This document shows, in pieces, positions 45,444 to 53,464 of a DNA stretch of 64,000 bases. The notes under the pieces are model-generated. The model did not search any database and was not told the DNA's origin. It was given only the letters and a program-made list of their open reading frames with translations. The translations under genes were made by a program, and so were the position numbers. Position 1 is the first letter of the stretch. Every line of letters starts with the position of its first letter. Origin of the DNA: Ignavibacteriota bacterium (GTDB taxonomy: Bacteria; Bacteroidota; Ignavibacteria; Ignavibacteriales; Melioribacteraceae); the NCBI GenBank assembly GCA_016713565.1, contig JADJOX010000007.1, positions 1,106,501 through 1,170,500 of the forward strand, in the 5' to 3' direction.

Positions 45444-46223
45444 ATGGATAATAAAAAGTATTACGAGAATTTTAATTGGGAAACGGCTCATCTTTCTACA
45501 AGGCTAAAGGAAAAAATAAATAAGATTATTGACGCAATTCCAAATGATGTTAATTCAATTTTAGACGTTGGCTGTGGTGATGGAACAATATCAGAATCAC
45601 TAAATATTAAATTTAATGTTATTGCATCTGACAGAAGTATAAATGCTGTTAAACAAGTAAAAACAAAAAAATTAGCAAATTCTGCCGATTTAATTGCACT
45701 AAAAAGTAATTCTGTTGATCTTGTTTTCAGCAGTGAAATGATTGAACATTTACCTGATAAGATTTTCGCTTCAGCTATTAAGGAATTTAAAAGAGTTAGT
45801 AGAAAATATGTTTTTCTTACTTTCCCCAATAACGAAAACATTGAAAAGCAATTTACTCAATGTTCTCAATGTGATTTTATTTTTAATAAATCTTATCATT
45901 TAAGAAGCTTAAATTCAAAAAATATTAAATATCATTTCCCGGAATATAATATTATTAAAGAATTTACGACTGGAATAGATATTAGACAATACAACAAATT
46001 TTTAAGCAGAATTAAGCATAAGTTTTCACCTTCAACTTCGTGGATTCCAAACTACTGGACAAAAGGTGATAATGCGCTCAGAGAAACAATGTGTCCGAAC
46101 TGCGGATATTCATTTATAATTCCGTATAAGTTTAATTTGCTAGCGTCAATTTGCGATGGATTAAATATTTTAATATCAAGAAAAATTCCTTATCAATTAT
46201 GTATTTTACTTGAGAAAAAATAA
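45444..46223 (+). CDS. class I SAM-dependent methyltransferase with C-terminal zinc-ribbon-like Cys
   Basis: The 259-residue protein has SAM motif I ILDVGCGDGTI (about residue 40) and LVFSSEMIEHLPDK as motif IV, typical of the Methyltransf_11 type. The second half carries two cysteine pairs, CSQC (about 138) and CPNC (about 218), that may bind zinc. It likely methylates a glycan or lipid intermediate of the cluster. Its stop overlaps the flippase start by 1 base. Acceptor unknown. Confidence 0.84.
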   Translation: MDNKKYYENFNWETAHLSTRLKEKINKIIDAIPNDVNSILDVGCGDGTISESLNIKFNVIASDRSINAVKQVKTKKLANSADLIALKSNSVDLVFSSEMIEHLPDKIFASAIKEFKRVSRKYVFLTFPNNENIEKQFTQCSQCDFIFNKSYHLRSLNSKNIKYHFPEYNIIKEFTTGIDIRQYNKFLSRIKHKFSPSTSWIPNYWTKGDNALRETMCPNCGYSFIIPYKFNLLASICDGLNILISRKIPYQLCILLEKK

Positions 46224-47512
46224 TGTTTGCCGAATTAAAAAAGACTTTACGTCAAACCGCAATTTACAGTTTAGGAAATTTAACTTCTAAAGTAATAGGA
46301 TTTATTCTTCTTCCGCTTTATACAGATTATCTATCTGTTTCCGAATATGGAATTTTTGCAATACTTGAAGCCACTTCACAAATTTTAATCGGTATATTCG
46401 GATTTAATTTCACAACATCAATGATGCGCTGGTGCGTATCTGAAAAATCTGCTGATGGTCAAAAAAAAATAATTTCATCTACTTTTTTCGCAACATTTAT
46501 AATTGCAGTTATTTTCAGTCTAATTACAATTCCATTTAAAACAGAATTATCTGAACTAATTTTATCTACACCAAAATTTGAAAATTATATTACCATACTT
46601 CTTTTATCCGTTTCATTCGGCATATTAAGCAATGTTCCTCTAGAAGTAATCAGATTTAGAGAAAAACCGAGTTTCTATGTTTTCTTAAATATTTCAAAAT
46701 TCGTGGTTATTGTATTATTAAATGTTTATTTCATCGTTTACGCAAAATTAGGCGTTGAAGGAATTATATTAAGTCAGTTAATTGGATTTATATATTTAAT
46801 TATTGCTTCCTTTCCGTTTATGTTAAAAAATATGAATTTTTCTTTTAGCGCAAAAGTTATAGGCGAAATGTTTAGGTTTGGTTTTCCGCTTGTTTTTTCA
46901 ACATCGGCACTGTTAGCTTTATCATTGGGTGATAGATATATTATTAAATATTTTATGGATGAAGCCAGCGTTGGAGTTTACTCACTGGGAAATAAAATTG
47001 CTAGCGTAATTAATGTATTTATTCTGCAATCTTTTCAAGTTGGTTATTTACCGTTAGCTTACAAAAAAATAAATGATGAAAATGCTCCGAGATATTTTTC
47101 CAAAGTTACAACTTATCTTGTATTTATATTAATGATTTCCGCGCTTTCGCTTTCAATTTTCGGCAGAGAAATTGTAAAAACTTTCAGCTTAAAAACCGAG
47201 TATTGGGATGCTTACAATGTAATCCCGTACATAAGTTTAGCTTTTGTTTTCAGAGGAATGCAATATGTATTTTCTTTACCTTTTCATTTTGTAAAAAAGA
47301 CGAGCTATATTGCGTACGTCGTTGTTGCCGCGGCAGTATTAAATATTGCGTTTAACATTATTTATATTTCCAAATACGGTTATATTGCGGCTGGTGTTGT
47401 TATGCTGGCATCTTATATTTTTATGACAATTGTTTACTACTTTAGCGCAAAGAAACATTTTTTTATTCCATTTGAAATTACCAAACTATTTAAAATGCTT
47501 TTGTCGGAATAA
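46223..47512 (+). CDS. Wzx-like polysaccharide flippase, N-terminal 429 residues (split by frameshift)
   Basis: The 429-residue membrane protein begins LRQTAIYSLGNLTSKVIGFILLPLYT, the MOP-superfamily flippase opening, and has about 12 helices with FRFGFPLVFSTSALLALSLGDRYII. Such proteins flip lipid-linked glycan repeats across the inner membrane. The frame ends abruptly at FKMLLSE. In the -1 frame the next 60 codons give two more helices and a basic tail (47536 entry). Adding one T to the TTTT near 47501 joins both into a normal-length protein of about 500 residues. Confidence 0.86.
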   Translation: MFAELKKTLRQTAIYSLGNLTSKVIGFILLPLYTDYLSVSEYGIFAILEATSQILIGIFGFNFTTSMMRWCVSEKSADGQKKIISSTFFATFIIAVIFSLITIPFKTELSELILSTPKFENYITILLLSVSFGILSNVPLEVIRFREKPSFYVFLNISKFVVIVLLNVYFIVYAKLGVEGIILSQLIGFIYLIIASFPFMLKNMNFSFSAKVIGEMFRFGFPLVFSTSALLALSLGDRYIIKYFMDEASVGVYSLGNKIASVINVFILQSFQVGYLPLAYKKINDENAPRYFSKVTTYLVFILMISALSLSIFGREIVKTFSLKTEYWDAYNVIPYISLAFVFRGMQYVFSLPFHFVKKTSYIAYVVVAAAVLNIAFNIIYISKYGYIAAGVVMLASYIFMTIVYYFSAKKHFFIPFEITKLFKMLLSE

Positions 47513-47535
47513 TACTCTACTACATTTCACTGCTT

Positions 47536-47721
47536 GTGGATAATGCTCATGTTTTATTAAGATTGCCGGTTAAAGTTATTTTATTCCTTCTTTTTCCTTT
47601 CATTTTATATTACATGAATTTTTATGAAAAAGTTGAATTGGAAAGAATAAAAGGCGCCTATTTAAAATGGAAAAATCCATCCCGCTGGAAAGAGAATTTC
47701 AAAAAAATGAAATTGCTTTAA
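47536..47721 (+). CDS. Wzx-like flippase, C-terminal part (frameshifted continuation)
   Basis: The frame reads GIILYYISLLVDNAHVLL from just upstream of the GTG, then LPVKVILFLLFPFILYYMNFY and the basic tail LERIKGAYLKWKNPSRWKEN. These are the last two transmembrane helices and cytosolic end expected for the flippase at 46223. The GTG at 47536 is only the first start codon in frame and probably not a true start. It stops 3 bases before the convergent carboxypeptidase gene end. Confidence 0.6.
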   Translation: MDNAHVLLRLPVKVILFLLFPFILYYMNFYEKVELERIKGAYLKWKNPSRWKENFKKMKLL

Positions 47722-47724
47722 TCT

Positions 47725-49605
47725 CTATTTTATAAGCAGCATCTTTTTTGTTTGGGAATAATCTCCGACTTGTAAACGATAAAAGTATGTGCCGCTTGCT
47801 AAATTTGAAGCATTAAAGCTAACTTTATATTCTCCTGAAGTTTGAATTTCATTTACTAAAACTGCAACTTCATTTCCAAGAATATCAAATATTAAAAGTT
47901 TTACGTTATGCGCTTCGCTTTTTTCATTTCCAGGAATTGAATATTTTATTGTGGTAGCAGGATTAAACGGATTGGGATAATTTTGATATAATGTAAAATT
48001 ATCCGGAACTTTGTTTTGTTCAATTCTGGTAATTGGCTCAACATAAATTAATCTGAAAGCGTCAGCAATAGCTAATCCGGTAGAATTACCATTTACTTTG
48101 ATCGATAGGGTTCCTTCATTATTAAGTTCAACAGTTGTTAAATAATTCCATTGCCCGCCGTTTAGCTTCTGTGTTTTTGTAATTTCATAATTGTTAGAGC
48201 TCGCGGTAATTTCAAATTTTGTTTCATAGGAATTTGCTTCACTTGTTGCCCACCACGCAGATACGTCATATTTTCCGCTCGGTAAATTTTCGGTTGTGTA
48301 ATTTGCGCTTGAGCTTTCATCTAAAACAAAAAAATTGTCACCGTAAAATTCATTTGTGATATCATAACTTTCGTAAGTTCCATTAACTTCTGCAGCGTCA
48401 TTATCTGTAATAAAATGTTTGGGATGTGATATTTCCAAATATTCCGCAATTGCGTAAACTGTTCTTCTGCCCAATTCAAATAAATTTTTGTTGGTGACTT
48501 CAATCAATGTATCAGCGGAATTTTTAAAATAATTATCGTATGGAGTTTCATATGTCAACGCCATAATTTGATCACCATAATTATTCCAAAGCCATCCTTC
48601 TGGAAACAATGATTGCAAATTTGAAAAACTATAATCTCCTTTTGTAAAATAATTATTGTCGGAAACATTCAAATTACAAAATTGAAATTCTTTTCTATTA
48701 AATAATATTGACGTAGAATTTGAAGAATGTATCCAAAATGTACAGTAAGATGCTGCTTGCGAGTGTAAATTTAAAAATACTGAAAATGGTTTTTCATCAT
48801 TTAGCTGTTTCATTCTCGCGCGTAAAATTTTAACTTCATCACAAGTGGCAATATCCGAATCATTCCAATTTTCTTCTAAATTTATTCCGCCAAAATTTAC
48901 TCGCGATCTTCCGTAAAAAACTCCATCGGGATTTGTAAATGGTATTAAGTGGAATTCTAGTTTTTGCAGATAAAAATTAATTACTTCGTTATTATTTAAC
49001 AGCTCTTGAACAATGCCGTCAAAATGCCAAGAACTTGGTGTTTCACTTGGATGAGTTCTTGCGTGTATCCAAATTATTTGTTTTTCTTCATGCGGAATTG
49101 TGTTATCCGTAATTATCATTTCTTGAATTGGTAATCCTTTTGGAGAAAATCCCAAGGTATCTAAAGTTACAAATTGATTTTTTTTCCATTCGTTTAATCT
49201 GCGTTGAAGATATGAATAATTATAAGGCGTATAATAAGCGAAGTAAACCGTATCTTGATCAAATTTTTTTATAAAAACACCGGAACCAAAAGTTTCTTGA
49301 TCATTAAATCTTTCAAAATTTACGTTATCATAAGAATACATTGCTTTGGTAACGTCTGTATTTATGAACCTTAAACTTATTTGCTTATCCTTAACATTTT
49401 TCATTCTAAAATAAAACCAACGTGTACTTCCGCCGTCAATTCCTTCGTCGGCTTTTGTCGTAATATAAAAATTTATGTTATCAGATGACTGAATTGAAGC
49501 TAAATTTCCGCTTTCGAAATCCGAATCATACGTTATTTGTGAAAAGTTATTGATAGTAAATAATATCATTAAAAGAAAAGTAAATTTTGCCAAAATTTGA
49601 TCCAC
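47725..49605 (-). CDS. M14 zinc carboxypeptidase with golvesin-like domain and T9SS sorting domain
   Basis: The 626-residue secreted enzyme has a signal peptide and an N-terminal beta domain (to about 125). The M14 domain contains HARTHPSE (zinc His185, Glu188), NPDGVFYGRSRVNFGG, NLHSQA (zinc His) and LTYETPYDNYF (catalytic Glu). A golvesin/carbohydrate-binding-like domain follows (ENLPSGKYDVSAWWATS). The last 90 residues form a type IX secretion sorting domain with YQNYPNPFNPATTIKYS and ending SQTKKMLLIK. It should be secreted through the outer membrane and cleave C-terminal residues of peptides or cell-wall peptides. It converges with the flippase fragment. Confidence 0.92.
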   Translation of the reverse strand: MDQILAKFTFLLMILFTINNFSQITYDSDFESGNLASIQSSDNINFYITTKADEGIDGGSTRWFYFRMKNVKDKQISLRFINTDVTKAMYSYDNVNFERFNDQETFGSGVFIKKFDQDTVYFAYYTPYNYSYLQRRLNEWKKNQFVTLDTLGFSPKGLPIQEMIITDNTIPHEEKQIIWIHARTHPSETPSSWHFDGIVQELLNNNEVINFYLQKLEFHLIPFTNPDGVFYGRSRVNFGGINLEENWNDSDIATCDEVKILRARMKQLNDEKPFSVFLNLHSQAASYCTFWIHSSNSTSILFNRKEFQFCNLNVSDNNYFTKGDYSFSNLQSLFPEGWLWNNYGDQIMALTYETPYDNYFKNSADTLIEVTNKNLFELGRRTVYAIAEYLEISHPKHFITDNDAAEVNGTYESYDITNEFYGDNFFVLDESSSANYTTENLPSGKYDVSAWWATSEANSYETKFEITASSNNYEITKTQKLNGGQWNYLTTVELNNEGTLSIKVNGNSTGLAIADAFRLIYVEPITRIEQNKVPDNFTLYQNYPNPFNPATTIKYSIPGNEKSEAHNVKLLIFDILGNEVAVLVNEIQTSGEYKVSFNASNLASGTYFYRLQVGDYSQTKKMLLIK

Positions 49606-49779
49606 GGTTTTTGTTTTTTGTGATCTAATATAAGTAAATCAAATGATCAATAAAATAATTTTCGCAGGTTTCTCAAATTGACATATTTTTTTGAATCAAT
49701 CGGTAAATTGTTTGAGTCAGATCACAATTCCCGCTGAATGTTTTTTACTTATTTGAATTAAATATTTTTAGGGGAAGAA

Positions 49780-50068
49780 ATGGATAGCACAACACAAAAT
49801 CAAACAAATGAAATTTACACCGAAACAATTGGCGAAAATAATTTATCAAAAAATTTAAAAATTTATTTATTAAATCCGCTCTCAATGGGTTTGGTTGGAT
49901 TTGCAGCTTTTTTTTGGATTGATAATATTCACAAATTTATTCAGTTATATATTTGGATTGTCAGATACCTTTTCACTTGAAATAAATGATGTTATTTTGT
50001 CTTTAACCGGATTTGTATTTGCTGCCGGAGCAAAATTCTTAGAATTCTTTTCGAAAGATGAAAATTAA
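49780..50068 (+). CDS. small membrane protein, frameshifted (about 95 aa)
   Basis: A GGGGAAG site precedes an ATG whose frame runs 66 codons, with one helix NPLSMGLVGFAAFFWI, then stops at 49978-49980. The +1 frame is open across the same point from at least 49922 and continues SDTFSLEINDVILSLTGFVFAAGAKFLEFFSKDEN to TAA 50066-50068, giving a second helix. Removing one base (for example from TTT at 49952-49954) makes a 95-residue two-helix protein. I do not recognise a family. The stop overlaps prfA's coding end by 4 bases. Confidence 0.6.
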
Positions 50069-51132
50069 GCTTTTAGCTTTTCGGTTCTATCCGCAATTTT
50101 CATTTTTTCAATAAGTTCGAAAAGTTCTCCTTCCATAATTGACGATAGATCATAGAGTGTTAATCCAATTCTATGATCTGTAACTCTATTCTGAGGATAA
50201 TTATAAGTTCTAATCTTTTCGCTTCTATCACCTTTTTTTACAACAGATTTTCGCTGAGCTGAAATCTCATCGGTTTGTTCTTGAAGCTTTAAGTCAAATA
50301 ATCTGGTTTTTAAAACTTTTAACGCTTTTTGTCTATTTTTTAATTGTGATCTTTCATCTTGGCATTGAACCACAATTCCTGTTGGAATATGCGTCATTCT
50401 AATTGCGGTTTCAACTTTGTTTACATTTTGTCCGCCGGCGCCTCCGGATCTGTAAACATCAATCTTTACATCATTCATATCAAGATCAATTTCAACATCT
50501 TCAGCTTCAGGCATAACAACAACCGAAGCTGCGGAAGTATGTACTCTTCCACTTCCTTCCGTAAGCGGAACTCTCTGAACGCGGTGAACCCCGCTTTCAA
50601 ATTTCATATCACCGTAAATATCAGTTCCCGAAAGACTGAAAACCACTTCTTTAATTCCGTTCATCGTCGATTCGTTTAAATCAATTATTTCAATCTTCCA
50701 GCCTTTTAATTCGGCAAAACGTGAATACATTCTAAAAAGATCATTTGCAAAAATTCCCGCTTCGTCACCTCCGGTTCCGGCTCTGACTTCAACAATTACG
50801 TTTTTTGTATCATTTGGATCTTTGGGAATTAAAAGTAATTTTATTTCTTCTTCCAGCTCTTCTTTTTTTATCTCTAAATCTTCAAGTTCGTTTTCGGCTA
50901 TTTCTATAATCTCGCTTTCGTCGGACGATTCAATTAATTCTTTATTTCCTTCAATATCTTTCAACAATTTGGAATATCTATCATAAGCGTCAACAATTTC
51001 GGTCAGTTCGCTTCTTTTTTTGCTTAATTCAATAACTTTCTGCTGATTTGACAATACTTCAGGATTCATCAAATCTTTATCTATTTCATCAAATTTTTCT
51101 TTTATTTGCTTTAATTTTACTAAATAATCCAT
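50065..51132 (-). CDS. prfA: peptide chain release factor 1
   Basis: The 355-residue factor has the helical N-domain, AGTGGDEAGIFA (about 118-129), the codon-recognition PxT motif as PLT at 189-191 in HRVQRVPLTEGSGRVHTSA, and the GGQ motif at 233-235 in YRSGGAGGQNVNKVET. PxT rather than SPF identifies RF1, which releases at UAA and UAG. Length is normal. It begins the minus-strand group that continues with a GT2 and miaA. Confidence 0.97.
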   Translation of the reverse strand: MDYLVKLKQIKEKFDEIDKDLMNPEVLSNQQKVIELSKKRSELTEIVDAYDRYSKLLKDIEGNKELIESSDESEIIEIAENELEDLEIKKEELEEEIKLLLIPKDPNDTKNVIVEVRAGTGGDEAGIFANDLFRMYSRFAELKGWKIEIIDLNESTMNGIKEVVFSLSGTDIYGDMKFESGVHRVQRVPLTEGSGRVHTSAASVVVMPEAEDVEIDLDMNDVKIDVYRSGGAGGQNVNKVETAIRMTHIPTGIVVQCQDERSQLKNRQKALKVLKTRLFDLKLQEQTDEISAQRKSVVKKGDRSEKIRTYNYPQNRVTDHRIGLTLYDLSSIMEGELFELIEKMKIADRTEKLKA

Positions 51133-51197
51133 CTAGAATGCCTTAAAATTGAGCGGTAAATATACCAAAGAAAGATGTTAAAAACTACGAATCTTTG

Positions 51198-52532
51198 TTA
51201 AGTAAGTTCTCTAAGCCGTGTTAAAAATCCCATTTGTTTTTCAAAATCAAAATTAATATTTGATGAAAATTCAATTGTTTTTGATCCTGATAAACTGAAT
51301 AACTCATTTACCGATTCAAACATTTTTTCATTTGGATAAGCGGAATCTCTCAAGTGATGAATAAGTTTTAATGTTCTAAATCCATCCATCCAATTTTTTA
51401 TATTTTGAGATAATTGCTTTTCCGAACTTGAATTTTGAAGAATATTCTGCCAATTATTTATAAAATTTTGCGAAATTAAAAAGTTATACAATTCATGATG
51501 AATTGATTTTGATTTTAACAACATGTCAAATGTAATTTCTTCAATCAATTTTTTATCTTTTCCAACATTTTTACAAATATTTTTGCTTTCGTTTAAAATT
51601 TCATTCCACTTTTTTAAAATAAAGAAAGACCTTGTGGAATAAACAAAATATTCATTCACTTGATTTTCCAAAAACCGTTTTATTCTTGGTCCGGTTCCAA
51701 ACGGAACTCTCCACGAGACTCTCGATGAAGGAAAAACTTTTGCATTTTCAATTTTTTTAACATCCGAAATTTTTCCGGCTTTCTGAAGAAAATAAAAGTC
51801 CTCACCGCCCTTTCTTTTATTCATTCCTCCAACTTTAACGTAAATTTCCGGATCAACCGCAAAAGCAGAACCAATTGTATGAAACGCAAATGCTGAGTTT
51901 GCGTATTTCAAACCAAGGATATAATGTCGTAAAAAGATTTCGTAATTTATAATACCTAAATTTTGAATTGTATTTTCGGACAACTGATGTTCGAAATTAA
52001 TTACCGCGGTATTAATTTTTTCATTGATAAAAGATTTTTGTATTTCCTGAATATAATTTTGTGTTATGAGACAATCAGCGTCTAAAGAAATAATAATTTT
52101 TTGTGTTTTAATTTGATAATCAAATAAAGTAAGTGCGGAATCCATTCCTATTTTTCTTGCTAACCCAGCACCGGCATCTTTTTCCGGCGGCTCGTTTCCT
52201 TCGGTTGAACAATCAATAAATCCGAATTTTAAGTTTTCATTAGATTTATTTATTAACTTATTAAGGTATTGAATTGAATGAAAATTATTTGTTTTTATTT
52301 CATTACTATCGTTTTTTTTATTATTAATAACAAAAAGTGCCAGTGTCTTATTAATTTTATCTAAATTATTTAATAGAATTGAATCGGTGAGTTTAATTAT
52401 ATTTTCAAATTCAGAAATAGCCGGTATTACAATAATGTTTGAGAATTTTTCATTTTCATTTCTTTGAACGACTTTCCATTTAGGAAGATCGAATTTGGTG
52501 AGGTATTTATCAATATTTTTATAATAAGACAT
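51198..52532 (-). CDS. GT2-like glycosyltransferase
   Basis: The 444-residue protein has a GT-A core: IIVIPAISEFENIIKLTDSIL at the start, AGAGLARKIGMDSAL, the metal-binding IISLDADCLI (about residue 150), and MNKRKGGEDFYFLQK as the catalytic acceptor loop. A helical C-terminal half of about 150 residues has no recognised motif. No transmembrane helix is evident. It is unlike the cluster glycosyltransferases and stands between prfA and miaA. The transferred sugar is unknown. Confidence 0.75.
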   Translation of the reverse strand: MSYYKNIDKYLTKFDLPKWKVVQRNENEKFSNIIVIPAISEFENIIKLTDSILLNNLDKINKTLALFVINNKKNDSNEIKTNNFHSIQYLNKLINKSNENLKFGFIDCSTEGNEPPEKDAGAGLARKIGMDSALTLFDYQIKTQKIIISLDADCLITQNYIQEIQKSFINEKINTAVINFEHQLSENTIQNLGIINYEIFLRHYILGLKYANSAFAFHTIGSAFAVDPEIYVKVGGMNKRKGGEDFYFLQKAGKISDVKKIENAKVFPSSRVSWRVPFGTGPRIKRFLENQVNEYFVYSTRSFFILKKWNEILNESKNICKNVGKDKKLIEEITFDMLLKSKSIHHELYNFLISQNFINNWQNILQNSSSEKQLSQNIKNWMDGFRTLKLIHHLRDSAYPNEKMFESVNELFSLSGSKTIEFSSNINFDFEKQMGFLTRLRELT

Positions 52533-52546
52533 TATAGCTTATATTA

Positions 52547-53455
52547 TCATTTTATGAACTCGGAAATTAAACTTTGCGCCTTTATTAAATCAGTGGAATT
52601 CATCCAATTTATGATTATACCTTCTTTCTCCATTTTTCTAAACCACGTCATTTGACGCTTGGAAAATTGAATGATCGCGCTCGCTAATTTTTGGTACATA
52701 TCGTTATAGTTCAGTTCACCTGTTAAATACTGACTAACAAATTTATATTCTAAGCCAAAAAATCTAAGCTTATCATGTGAAATTCCAATACTAAGAAGAT
52801 TTTGCACTTCTTCTATCATACCGGATTTAAGTCTTAATTTTAATCTTTCTCTGATCATTTTCTTATGAATTTCGCGATCTTCAAAAATTCCAATAATTAA
52901 AAACTCAATATTTTCATCCGGAGTTTCACTTTGTTCATTCGATTCCGCGATTAAAATTGCTTTTATTATTCTGTTTTTATCTTTTAAATCTGTTGAATTA
53001 TGAAGTTTTGGATTGGTGTCCAATAGAATTTCAACTAATTTTTCATTAGAATAATTATTTAGGACCTTAGATCTTTCAGAATTGAAATCAACTTTTGTAA
53101 TAGAATATTTTTGAATAACCGAACTAAGATATAATCCGGTACCGCCGACTAAAATCGGTAATTTTTTATCTTCGCAAATATCTTTTAATGATTGATAAAA
53201 TAAATTCTGAAAAAGATATAAATTAAATTCACATTCGGGTTTTACAACGTCAATTAAATGATGTTTAATAGTGGAGTTCTGAAATTTGTAATCGCTTAAG
53301 TCCTTGCCGGTGCCTATATCCATTCCGATATAAACTTGGCGTGAATCTGCGGAAATAATTTCCCCGCTGAACTTGTAAGCTAAATCAACGGCAAATTTGG
53401 TTTTACCAACAGCAGTTGGACCAAGAATTACAATTACTTTTTTAGATTTGTTCAC
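52547..53455 (-). CDS. miaA: tRNA dimethylallyltransferase
   Basis: The 302-residue enzyme has the P-loop ILGPTAVGKTKFAVDLA, SADSRQVYIGMDIGTGKDL, HHLIDVVKPE, PILVGGTGLYLSSVI and QFSKRQMTWFRK, the MiaA pattern. It adds dimethylallyl to A37 of UNN-reading tRNAs. The N-terminus is well defined. It lies between the GT2 gene and the kinase-like sensor on the same strand with gaps of 10-15 bases, so it may be in one operon with them. Confidence 0.96.
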   Translation of the reverse strand: MNKSKKVIVILGPTAVGKTKFAVDLAYKFSGEIISADSRQVYIGMDIGTGKDLSDYKFQNSTIKHHLIDVVKPECEFNLYLFQNLFYQSLKDICEDKKLPILVGGTGLYLSSVIQKYSITKVDFNSERSKVLNNYSNEKLVEILLDTNPKLHNSTDLKDKNRIIKAILIAESNEQSETPDENIEFLIIGIFEDREIHKKMIRERLKLRLKSGMIEEVQNLLSIGISHDKLRFFGLEYKFVSQYLTGELNYNDMYQKLASAIIQFSKRQMTWFRKMEKEGIIINWMNSTDLIKAQSLISEFIK

Positions 53456-53464
53456 ATAACAAAA

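Noticed and set aside
35745..47721. Polysaccharide cluster as a novel system
   Set aside because: All gene families are standard for lipid-linked glycan synthesis and flipping; only the frame breaks are unusual.
49612..49735. TGTGATCT and AGATCACA half-sites resembling a CRP operator
   Set aside because: The arms are about 100 bases apart, not the 6-base spacing of a CRP site.
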